Assembly: GCA_902762565.1 (NCBI GenBank)
Contig: CACWOS010000010.1
Location: 1 to 64,000, forward strand
DNA length: 64,000 bases
From: an uncultured Prevotellaceae bacterium
Lineage (GTDB): Bacteria; Bacteroidota; Bacteroidia; Bacteroidales; Bacteroidaceae
Direction: 5' to 3'
Numbering within the stretch: the stretch's first letter is position 1; every line of letters starts with the position of its first letter. The notes under the pieces were generated by a model. The model did no database searches. It saw only the letters and a list, made by a program, of their open reading frames with translations, and had not been told where the DNA came from. Positions 37,501-44,203 of the stretch are shown here, one piece after another. The translations under genes and the position numbers were made by a program.

Positions 37501-37903
37501 TCTTCATCATGGCAGCAGCATCAATAGATGCCACAGAACCGGAGATATCACTGCGCTTTGCAGTACCATAACCGATGACCACCACGTCGTTCAGGAGTTG
37601 TGTGTCTTCCTTCAGCGAGACGCTGATGTTAGATTTGCCAGCAACCTTTACATTCTGAGACAGATAGCCTACATAAGAAATGTTCAGAGTTGCATTCGAG
37701 GATGCCTTGATGCTGAAGTTACCGTTAAAGTCGGTCACTGTGGCATCGTTGGTTCCCTGTACTTTGACTGTTGCACCAATGATTGGTTCACCAGCCTCGT
37801 CACTGACTGTTCCCTTGACTGTCTGGGCACTCATCCCTAGAGGAATCATGCAGAGAAGGAACAGTACTGCCAATGTCTTTTGTAACATTTTAAAGTTCCA
37901 CAT
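34529..37903 (-). CDS. susC-like: SusC/RagA-family TonB-dependent outer-membrane transporter
   Basis: 1124-residue TonB-dependent receptor. After the signal peptide comes a carboxypeptidase-D-like beta-sandwich (VKGTVSDEAGEPIIGATVKV, about 30-110). Then follow the TonB/plug region (LLNDVVVIGYGTAKRSDIS; IEILKDASATAIYGSRGANG, about 115-230) and a 22-strand barrel ending in the aromatic terminus YSLGLNVQF. It imports oligosaccharides with the SusD partner 32 bases downstream. An alternative start at 37888 (MLQKTLAVLFLLC) gives an equally good signal peptide. It is the only SusC in the window. Its promoter carries a weaker version of the shared activator site. Confidence 0.94.
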   Translation of the reverse strand: MWNFKMLQKTLAVLFLLCMIPLGMSAQTVKGTVSDEAGEPIIGATVKVQGTNDATVTDFNGNFSIKASSNATLNISYVGYLSQNVKVAGKSNISVSLKEDTQLLNDVVVIGYGTAKRSDISGSVASIDAAAMMKKVPINLADGLKGAAPGVIVTQQDGAPDALSQVRIRGVGTINGDASPLYVVDGVQVGNNANFLNPQDIQSIEILKDASATAIYGSRGANGVVMITTKHGTKGAAHVEFAANWGIQTVSHYYDTVDADGYAQEIRLARGATGGQPGMSIWNAEYDGTRKYIDWQKEMTRAAWRQNYTVTASGGTDKIQGNFSAGYLNNQGIVVNTSYKRMNLRGTFKAQATNFIEVGGDINFTHSKSHGSNRGVNNNGNLSSMRDYASLPPTMDYISETTDLTDDVTSPNYGKTYKYHVSPNVVNPDGTYGVYQYLSGSGGELLGGQDNYYAAQMSIDNPQRQNRLLANVYADITFFKGLHLKSIFSYDYSSNDSYSWTNPSYRYNKVGSYNNGQLTESYQETYVKGGANANNSFNLSQSTGYTKGLETYLTYNWSNDIHDVTAMIGYSVSKNYGSWVSAGADTFPKDGMIRDLGLTQNEDSRKGSGAFNAETRFVSYFGRVMYSFMNRYNLTATVRRDGSSNFGAGNRWGTFPSVAASWRISEEPFMKDIKWISNLKLRLGWGQTGNAGSPTNLSVNQLSTASNMYHFYNLGSGTNTFTTASGMSYAKVIDTNLKWETNEQTNIGLDFSLLNGDLNVALDYFVRYSKDMLLYKSVRRSTGFDNVYTNAGEIRNRGFEFSVSYNKRLNKDWTIGATLTGSTLSNKITKLDDDIFNACGGGNDGSNTDGSNVQAVDTNGFFWANHSVCREGYAVGSYFGYIYEGIFQNQQEIDDLNKIARDKYKASHPDATQDEVNSIYAQNKFTAPGDARFKDINGDGIVDDNDMTIIGNGFPKFNFGLNLNASYKNWDFSVYTYGVLGQDILSYSAMRLESVGSGDESVNAVLKDALSNAWSETNKGGTLPRLVILDNNHNTRCSNLWVKNGNFLKINNIQIGYSFDRKLIAPLKLTSARISLSISNLCCISPYNKYGDPECGQGSLVFTGLDTGRYPSPRTYSLGLNVQF

Positions 37904-37988
37904 AAAGAAAGTTTTAGTTAATTAAAATAATAAAGTTGAATTAAGTTATAATTAAGTTAATCGTTCCACTTTTTAAAGTTTTCCGCTG

Positions 37989-38054
37989 CAAATTTAGGAG
38001 TTTTTAATAAAATAGAGTTTATTTAGTGTTACAAAAACTTTATTATTTGTGCTA
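37989..38054 (-). promoter_or_regulatory. SusC promoter with weaker PUL activator site
   Basis: Minus-strand -7 box TAAATTTG at 37989-37996. A site at 38028-38054, 32 bp upstream, matches 16 of 27 positions of the shared element, including the core ACTTT. It leaves a leader of about 80-90 bases before the SusC start. Confidence 0.55.
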
Positions 38055-38083
38055 ATACCGATAAGTAAAGGGTTTTAAACAGA

Positions 38084-38116
38084 AAAACCCCCTGATTTCA
38101 TAGACCAAGGGGTTTT
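38084..38116 (-). terminator. terminator of the single GH31 gene
   Basis: AAAACCCC and GGGGTTTT form a perfect stem around about 17 bases, 27 bases after the GH31 stop. It separates GH31 from the SusC promoter. Confidence 0.75.
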
Positions 38117-38142
38117 GTGTAATACTTTTTAAGATTTGTTTC

Positions 38143-40500
38143 TCAGAGGGTCACCGACTGCATTTTTCCAGAATATTCTATCGTTTTCTGATTTCCGTCG
38201 GGTGTCACAATGGTAAAACAACGCTGTTGAATCATGCCTTTGAAATTTCCTTGACGCTCTCCGATGGTCAACGTACGCGTGCGCTCGTTCCATTTTATAT
38301 TAATAGTGCTATAGGCACCCTTTTCGTAATTGTAGCCGTCACCCTCGTCCTCGTACAGCACAAACTGACCATCGGCACCGGGATAGACTCGCAGTTCCAG
38401 CTGGTCCCACGACTTTTCGCCTACATACTGCATTTCTGGTCCCATAGGCACGATGCTACCGGCACGCACGAACATCGGCACGCGGTTCAGTTGCGTCTCC
38501 AACGTCACGCTCTGCCCACCCTTATACCGTTTGCCTGTCCAGAAGTCATACCATGTGGTACCCTTCGGCAGATACTTCGTAGCGCTCTTTGTTGCTGCCC
38601 AGTCGACGACTCCGACGGGGGAACCATCGGACACAGTCTTGCGGTCCCAACCCGTCATGGCGTCTTCCTTGATGATGGCCTCCTCGGTATATTGTGGGTT
38701 GACGATGGGCGCTGCCAGTATGCTACGTCCGAACATAAACTCGTCGGCAACATTCCACACCTGCTTGTCCTGGGCAAAGTCGCTGAACAGCGGACGCATG
38801 TAGCTGTCGTTGTTCGAGGTCACCTGCCAGGCGGTACTATATAAATAAGGTATGAGGCGATAGCGCAGGCGAATCATCTGTTCGATGGCATCGTAGACAG
38901 GCTCGCCCTTCTTGCCGAACTGCCAGATTTCGCGAGGAGCATCGGCACCATGACTGCGGAATACGGGACAGAACAGTCCGTACTGCATCCAGCGCACGTA
39001 GAGTTCCTGGAATTGCGGATTGCGCGGAGCCGAGCCCTTGCCCTTCGTGTTATAGCGATTGCAGAAGAAGCCGCCGATGTCGGTATTGAAATTTGGATTG
39101 CCCGTCAGCGTGAAGTTCAGTCCGGCAGGCACCTGCTTGCGCAGCATGTCCCACGACGAGGCCACGTCGCCGCTCCACATGTTCGAGCCATAGTGCTGCT
39201 GACCTGCATACGACGAACGGGTCATGATAAAGATGCGCTTGCCACGGTCATCCTTACGCTGTGCCTCGTAGATGCCACGAACGGTAGCCAACGGGAACGC
39301 GTTACGCTGCGAACGCCACGTGCCGCCATACACCTTATGGTCATAGTCGCTCTCCTTCGGATTAAAGAAATCGGGATCGGTAGAGTCCATCCACCACGCA
39401 TCCGTACCATAGTCGTACAGCGTCTTCAGGTACTTCCAGTAGATGGCGCGAGCCTCAGGATGGAAGGCATCGTACACCTTCACACCCGACGGATATTTCA
39501 TGATGGGTGGCCATACGTGCGATATGCCGCTCTGGGGCCACGTCTCGAAAGGCATCAGCAGTCCCTTCGCGTCCAGTTCGCGGAACTGCTGGGTCATGGG
39601 TCCGAAGCTGGCCCAGATGCTGATCATGAAGTGGGCATGCTTCTTGTGTACGTTCTGAATCATCTGCTTACCGTTGGCAAAGTCCTCCGACAGGAAGTCC
39701 ATCGCGTTCCACAGGTAGTTCGAGCCCCAGTACTGCCAGTCCTGGATGATACCGTCGAGCGGCACCTGCAGCGCACGATACTGGTCGACGATCGACTCCG
39801 TTTCCTGAGCCGTCTTGTAGCGTTCCTTCGACTGCCAGAAGCCGTACGTCCACAGCGGGAACATCGGCACGTCGCCCGTCAACTGGCGCACCAAGGCAAT
39901 GACACCGTCGGCCGAGCCACCATACATAAAGTAGTAGTCGATGCCCTGCCCTGCCTCAGAGGTAAACGTCATGCCCTCGGCATTGTCCTCAAACATCGTG
40001 GGCGAGTAGTTCTCCCAGTAGATACCATAGCCCTTGATAGACTGCAGCACATTCTGGAAGTCCTCCAGGTTCGACTGCTCCATGCGTTTCTTCAGTCCGC
40101 GACGGTTCAGCTTGCCGTCCTGCACGGTACCCAAGCCGTAGATGGCCTCGTCCTTGTCGAGGGTAAAAGTCTGGCTGACCTCAAACTCATCGGCATTCTT
40201 ACGCACCATTCTGATGCCTTTCTCCTTCAACAGCACCTTGCCCTTATTCGTCATGAACACAAGGGTCTCTGTCTGGGGCTCCAACTTCACGGTCAGCTCG
40301 CTACTCTTCCAGGTATCGCCTTTCTGCGTCACCGCCACCTGCTGTGGCTTCAGCGTCACCACCAGCGTCTTGGTGGGCTCTCCTTTCACCACATGAACAA
40401 TACTTGGAGTCACGAACTCCACCTTTACATCAGCCGCCCATACCGACATACAAGCCGTCAGAACTGCTACTATCAGCATCACGATTCTTGGTCTTTTCAT
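38143..40500 (-). CDS. GH31 alpha-glucosidase/alpha-xylosidase
   Basis: 785-residue secreted enzyme (signal peptide ending VWAADV). GH31 N-terminal beta-sandwich to about 215 (GLGTVQDGKLNRRGLKK), then the barrel with IIQDWQYWGSNY, nucleophile Asp in DAWWMDSTDPDFF (about 369), and acid/base Asp in MWSGDVASSWDM (about 445). The proximal C-terminal domain holds GTTWYDFWTGKRY. The family includes alpha-xylosidases that remove xylose from xyloglucan and alpha-glucosidases; which one this is cannot be decided here. It is a single gene with its own constitutive-looking promoter and terminator, unlike the activator-type promoters around it. Confidence 0.9.
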   Translation of the reverse strand: MKRPRIVMLIVAVLTACMSVWAADVKVEFVTPSIVHVVKGEPTKTLVVTLKPQQVAVTQKGDTWKSSELTVKLEPQTETLVFMTNKGKVLLKEKGIRMVRKNADEFEVSQTFTLDKDEAIYGLGTVQDGKLNRRGLKKRMEQSNLEDFQNVLQSIKGYGIYWENYSPTMFEDNAEGMTFTSEAGQGIDYYFMYGGSADGVIALVRQLTGDVPMFPLWTYGFWQSKERYKTAQETESIVDQYRALQVPLDGIIQDWQYWGSNYLWNAMDFLSEDFANGKQMIQNVHKKHAHFMISIWASFGPMTQQFRELDAKGLLMPFETWPQSGISHVWPPIMKYPSGVKVYDAFHPEARAIYWKYLKTLYDYGTDAWWMDSTDPDFFNPKESDYDHKVYGGTWRSQRNAFPLATVRGIYEAQRKDDRGKRIFIMTRSSYAGQQHYGSNMWSGDVASSWDMLRKQVPAGLNFTLTGNPNFNTDIGGFFCNRYNTKGKGSAPRNPQFQELYVRWMQYGLFCPVFRSHGADAPREIWQFGKKGEPVYDAIEQMIRLRYRLIPYLYSTAWQVTSNNDSYMRPLFSDFAQDKQVWNVADEFMFGRSILAAPIVNPQYTEEAIIKEDAMTGWDRKTVSDGSPVGVVDWAATKSATKYLPKGTTWYDFWTGKRYKGGQSVTLETQLNRVPMFVRAGSIVPMGPEMQYVGEKSWDQLELRVYPGADGQFVLYEDEGDGYNYEKGAYSTINIKWNERTRTLTIGERQGNFKGMIQQRCFTIVTPDGNQKTIEYSGKMQSVTL

Positions 40501-40523
40501 TGCCTTTAACGTTTTAATGCCTG

Positions 40524-40554
40524 CAAAGATAGTGCAAACCGAGCGAAATACAAA
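40524..40554 (-). promoter_or_regulatory. promoter of the GH31 gene, consensus type
   Basis: On the minus strand TTTG (40551-40554), a 19-bp spacer and TATCTTTG (40524-40531) give a near-perfect Bacteroidetes promoter. The 27-bp activator site of the other locus promoters is absent here. Confidence 0.7.
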
Positions 40555-40631
40555 ATAAATTAGGATTTATTTTAATTTCCAAGGTGCAGCCTATTTTCTC
40601 CAAGGGAGAAAGTTACGATGTTTTCAGCATG

Positions 40632-40815
40632 CCGTATCACCGTATCACCGTATCACCGTATCACCGTAACATTTAGTGGGTTTCGGATAGGGAAAAATAA
40701 TCATATAAATTTTATATTATATATATAATTATAATTATATATATAATATAATTATAATACCCTTTGTTTTCCGCATTTCGCAGATAGCAGATGTTACGGT
40801 GATACGGTGATACGG
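40632..40815. repeat. coaxial palindromic element with inverted 8-bp tandem repeats
   Basis: The left arm has five tandem 8-mers (four CCGTATCA and one CCGTAACA, 40632-40671). The right arm has three (TGTTACGG and two TGATACGG, 40792-40815). The inner 24 bp of the arms (40648-40671 and 40792-40815) are perfect inverted copies. A perfect 40-bp AT palindrome lies between them at 40712-40751, and its centre (40731.5) is identical to the centre of the outer arms. The 40-base stretches in between match poorly. The whole can fold as one cruciform or long hairpin. It does not code and lies between a GH31 promoter and a relic regulator. Confidence 0.85.
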
Positions 40816-40894
40816 CGTCAAGACAGCATAAATAACATCTCAAAATTTGACAAAAATAAAATTGCATTTTATGAAAAATAATCGGGGAAAACTA

Positions 40895-40925
40895 TTGTTT
40901 TGCATCTTATTTTTTCGTACCTTTG
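40895..40925 (+). promoter_or_regulatory. rightward promoter without a gene
   Basis: TTG at 40895-40897, a 20-bp spacer and TACCTTTG at 40918-40925 form a good promoter. Downstream is a GC-rich irregular repeat (40939-41024, units like GGAGCGGA) and then only the tail of an AraC-type gene. It is probably the leftover promoter of a lost regulator gene. Confidence 0.5.
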
Positions 40926-41024
40926 CATCGTGAATCAGAAGTGACGAGCACGGAGCGGAAGGGCCCTCCGCACGGAGCGGACGAGGCGCGAGCCAGGAGC
41001 GGAACGACTGAGGCGCAAGAGTGA

Positions 41025-41120
41025 GTAATTAACAGTATTAATCTAGACCGCAAATACTTCCATCAGGTGTTCCTACAGCATACCGGCACAACACCTGCCA
41101 AATTTATTCAAGAATCTTAA
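41025..41120 (+). pseudogene. C-terminal relic of an AraC-family regulator
   Basis: The frame ending with TAA at 41118 reads KYFHQVFLQHTGTTPAKF. This is the end of the second helix-turn-helix of AraC-type domains (pattern YFxxxFxxxTGxTPxxF). An in-frame stop lies just upstream at 41022 and the rest of the gene is missing. It probably marks a deleted one- or two-component regulator of this locus. Confidence 0.65.
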
Positions 41121-41128
41121 GAAATGTC

Positions 41129-42271
41129 CTAAGGCAGCAAGAAGCGGTCAAGGAAAGACTCTACGATGGGGAACTGGCTCTCAGGCAACTGACAGTGGCC
41201 ATGTCCTCCGACGATGCTCCATGCCATACGGCCGGGGATGCCAAAGAACTGCCAGACGCGATGGGCTGCCTGGGCAGAGGGTTCCATAGAGGCATCAGCT
41301 AGCCACTCAAAGTCGGGATTGCCCAACAGCAGAAGAGCACGCGGACAGACCATCGCACAGAGCTCGTGCTGGTCGTAAGGCAGACGATAGACAGAATCGC
41401 CACGGAAGTTCTCCTTCTGACTCTCCAAGAACCAGTGGTAGTCGGTCTTGTCGATATCCTCCAGATTCTTGCCTGCCAGCGTCAACTCATGCGACTTACG
41501 CCAGGCAGCAGCACCACCGCCACCGGGTTCCTGAGCAATGACAAGGGCGATGCGTTCGTCGAAGGCACCAGCATAGAGGGCCATCTTGCCAGCATACGAG
41601 CATCCCGTGATACCGATGCGGCGCGTATCAATCTTCGTCACTTCTAGGCCTAACTGCTGCAGACCGTCAATCAATCGGCTGACACCCCATGCCCACTCGC
41701 TATAGGCACCATTCTTAACGAGGTTCGGATAGAGGCGATCGAAGTTGTGCTCACCGCGATCGTGGTGCTTGCCCCACTGTTTGTAGTCGTTGACCTGAGC
41801 GGAGCGGAACGTCATCGTGGCAATAGGACGATTGTCGAACAGGGGACGCGGCAGGGATATCATGTCCGTGCCAATCATCAGGGCGTAAGGAGCACTACCC
41901 GTCTTGGGATAGCGGATGACGGAGCGTAGGGTCAGCGTCTCACCATTCACTGTGACGTCGACCACCAATGCCGTGTCACCTTCCATGCGTGCCTTGACTT
42001 GTTCGGGCGTTACGACAGGCTTCTCGCCGATGCCGTAGTGCTGAATCATGTGGGCAATATCGCTACGGCGCTTCACCCAGTCGGCAAAGCTGCCAACACC
42101 CTCCAGGGCATTAGGCAGCTCGCGGATGACGGGTAACTGGTCGGGCGCAGGCATCACGGGTTTATCCAAATGAAAGCCCGTGTTCTCGACACCAAAAACA
42201 AACGGCAGAGATTGCGCTTCACAATGAACAGCAATCAGCCCATAAGCAATCATTAACAGCCAATATCTCAT
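41129..42271 (-). CDS. CE15 glucuronoyl methylesterase
   Basis: 380-residue secreted alpha/beta-hydrolase (signal peptide ending HCEAQ). CE15 landmarks are the nucleophile Ser in GITGCSYAGKMAL (about 224), the Glu-containing stretch IAQEPGGGGAAAWRKS (about 247-262), and the catalytic His in VGGHGHCQLP (about 355). The family cleaves ester bonds between 4-O-methyl-glucuronate of xylan and lignin alcohols. It pairs functionally with the GH115 alpha-glucuronidase of the same locus. It is the last gene of the operon GH31 > double esterase > CE15, after a 111-bp gap filled with AATTCATG-type repeats. The usual GCSRxGK motif has Tyr in place of Arg here, as noted in some bacterial members. Confidence 0.85.
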   Translation of the reverse strand: MRYWLLMIAYGLIAVHCEAQSLPFVFGVENTGFHLDKPVMPAPDQLPVIRELPNALEGVGSFADWVKRRSDIAHMIQHYGIGEKPVVTPEQVKARMEGDTALVVDVTVNGETLTLRSVIRYPKTGSAPYALMIGTDMISLPRPLFDNRPIATMTFRSAQVNDYKQWGKHHDRGEHNFDRLYPNLVKNGAYSEWAWGVSRLIDGLQQLGLEVTKIDTRRIGITGCSYAGKMALYAGAFDERIALVIAQEPGGGGAAAWRKSHELTLAGKNLEDIDKTDYHWFLESQKENFRGDSVYRLPYDQHELCAMVCPRALLLLGNPDFEWLADASMEPSAQAAHRVWQFFGIPGRMAWSIVGGHGHCQLPESQFPIVESFLDRFLLP

Positions 42272-42299
42272 CGCCTCTGTTTTTATAAACAGGAATTAC

Positions 42300-42372
42300 C
42301 ATAAATTCAACATGAATTATCAGAAATTGTTATTCATGAAAAATTCATGGGTCATTCATGGTAATTCATGTT
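42300..42372. repeat. AATTCATG-rich dispersed repeat
   Basis: Several copies of AATTCATG/CATGAATT in both orientations fill the gap between the two esterase genes. It belongs to the low-complexity repeat class found at many gene borders here. It could fold into weak hairpins. Confidence 0.55.
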
Positions 42373-42382
42373 AAAATATAAA

Positions 42383-44191
42383 TTACTTCAGTTTCTGGAA
42401 CTTCTTGTTGGCCTCCAAGGTCCACTTATCACGTTTGAGGAGTTCGGGCTTCTTGCCAATGAACATCTTGGCAGCCTGCTTGTCACCCTTCAACTGCCAC
42501 TTGAGCCATGCGAGGGCGGGAATCGTGAACTCGCCACCATTGGGCTGACGATAGGTACCGCCATGACCCACGGGATAGTTGATGGCAACGCAAGGCACGT
42601 GTTCGATGAGGTGGAAGTCGTCCATACCATTCTCGTAGGCGATATCTTCCTTGCCTCCCAGCATATACATGATAGGTGTATGCAACTCCTTCAGCTTCGA
42701 CTTCTCAGGCATGGGCATACCACCTACAGCCTGGGCAGCATTCGACTGCTTGAAGAGTCCGCTGTTGCAAATCATAATAGTGGTGATGCGCTTATCGGCA
42801 CAGTTGTGCAACGTCTGCAAGCCACCGCACGACATACCGGCTACACAGATGTGCTTGGTGTCAATCTTCTGATAATAGGGCGAAGCAGGGTCGTTGTTCT
42901 GGGCAATCACCCAGTCGATACTCTCTATCTGCTGGTCGGCACGTGACATCGGACCCTTGTACCACTCGTCGGTCATGGGGATATTGCCAGTAGCCAGCAC
43001 AATAAAACCGTTAGAAGCAATCTCGTTGAGGAAGTTCATGTGTTCGAAGGGCGAGTTGGCACAAGCGCCATTACCCCATACCAGTACGGGCAACGGATTC
43101 TTGGCGCTGAACGGTGTCAGATCCTGAGGGACGATGACGGTATGCTCCTTCAGAGCCTCTTCTTCCTTCATGATGGCCTTATACGGACCATTGCCGCCGT
43201 TCTCAATGATGCGGGTCTTAGGACCGTTGGCTTGACGCACCTCGTTGAGGAAGTTGACCATTTTCTGCAGGTTCTCGGCTGTGTACATCTGCGGACCACC
43301 ATGACTGCCCTCAGCGGGATAGGTTGCCTCAGTCTTCACACCAGCAGCCTTCAGGGCCTCATAGAACTTCTTGCCCTGACAGCAAGGTACGACATTATCC
43401 TTCTCACCATGGAAAATAATCACAGGGGGACAGTTCTTGTCGATATAGCTGGTAGCACTCAGACTGAGATACTTGTCCGGCTCCTTGTCGAGCTTCGAAG
43501 CCAACAGCACGTCCTCGGGCGAGTTGTCACCCATCGTCATGTGCTGACCACAGTCCATAGCGGTGAGATCGATGGGACCAGACCAGTCGCAGGCAGCATT
43601 GACGGCACTGCTCTCCTTGAGATAGTTGCCAAGCGAGCCTTCCAACTCAACATCCACTGTACCCACCTTGGCATGACCGTTACCACTGGTGGTGGCAGCA
43701 ATAGAAGCCAGGTGACCACCAGAAGAAAAACCGCTGGTAGCGATGAACGAGGTATCGAACTTATACTTCTTGGCCTCACCACGCACGAAGCGGATGACGG
43801 CACGGATGTCGTGCAACTGGGCAGGCCACTTGGCATCCATGCTGGAACGGTGGTTAGGACATACCACGGCATAGCCAGCATCGAGCAGTGCCTTGCCAAT
43901 AGTACCGAGGTCAGCCATACCCTTACCGTTGTTGCTAAACCAAGCACTGCCATAGATATGAATCACAACGGGATAGCTGGCAGCCTCCTTTTTGGGCAGA
44001 TAGATGTCGCAGGTGTGATAGGCCTGGTCGTCGCCGACATAGTTTACATCTTTCCACTCCTGTGATGTCTCGAGTTTCATCTGTTTCTGGAAACCTCCGA
44101 AACCGCCGGCAGGTTGCGCAAGCGCACCTATGGGGCTAAATGATAAATGACAAATAATAAATGATAAAACTATCAGATACTTTGTTTTCAT
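42383..44191 (-). CDS. two-domain alpha/beta-hydrolase (probable acetylxylan/feruloyl esterase)
   Basis: 602 residues, secreted (signal peptide ends GALAQ). Two hydrolase domains lie in tandem. Domain 1 (about 45-310) has the oxyanion segment HIYGSAWF, nucleophile GFSSGGHLAS (about 155) and GSHGGPQMY, resembling bifunctional acetylxylan/feruloyl esterases. Domain 2 (about 330-590) has the nucleophile GMSCGGLQTL (about 453), an acid in GGKEDIAY and VGHGGTY. Both triads look complete. Its likely role is removal of acetyl or feruloyl groups from xylan. It follows a GH31 gene by 12 bases in one operon. The signal-peptide coding region (44129-44167) is built of TTTATCAT-like repeats of the kind seen between genes. 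Confidence 0.8.
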   Translation of the reverse strand: MKTKYLIVLSFIICHLSFSPIGALAQPAGGFGGFQKQMKLETSQEWKDVNYVGDDQAYHTCDIYLPKKEAASYPVVIHIYGSAWFSNNGKGMADLGTIGKALLDAGYAVVCPNHRSSMDAKWPAQLHDIRAVIRFVRGEAKKYKFDTSFIATSGFSSGGHLASIAATTSGNGHAKVGTVDVELEGSLGNYLKESSAVNAACDWSGPIDLTAMDCGQHMTMGDNSPEDVLLASKLDKEPDKYLSLSATSYIDKNCPPVIIFHGEKDNVVPCCQGKKFYEALKAAGVKTEATYPAEGSHGGPQMYTAENLQKMVNFLNEVRQANGPKTRIIENGGNGPYKAIMKEEEALKEHTVIVPQDLTPFSAKNPLPVLVWGNGACANSPFEHMNFLNEIASNGFIVLATGNIPMTDEWYKGPMSRADQQIESIDWVIAQNNDPASPYYQKIDTKHICVAGMSCGGLQTLHNCADKRITTIMICNSGLFKQSNAAQAVGGMPMPEKSKLKELHTPIMYMLGGKEDIAYENGMDDFHLIEHVPCVAINYPVGHGGTYRQPNGGEFTIPALAWLKWQLKGDKQAAKMFIGKKPELLKRDKWTLEANKKFQKLK

Positions 44192-44203
44192 AAATACTAT
44201 AAT

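Noticed and set aside
38950-40509. Long plus-strand open frame of 519 codons opposite GH31
   Set aside because: It is antisense to a clear GH31 gene with all catalytic motifs; the protein is rich in His, Arg and Leu without domains. It is a codon-bias shadow.
40632-40671. Short tandem repeat that could suggest a CRISPR array
   Set aside because: The unit is only 8 bp with no spacers, and no cas genes are in the window.
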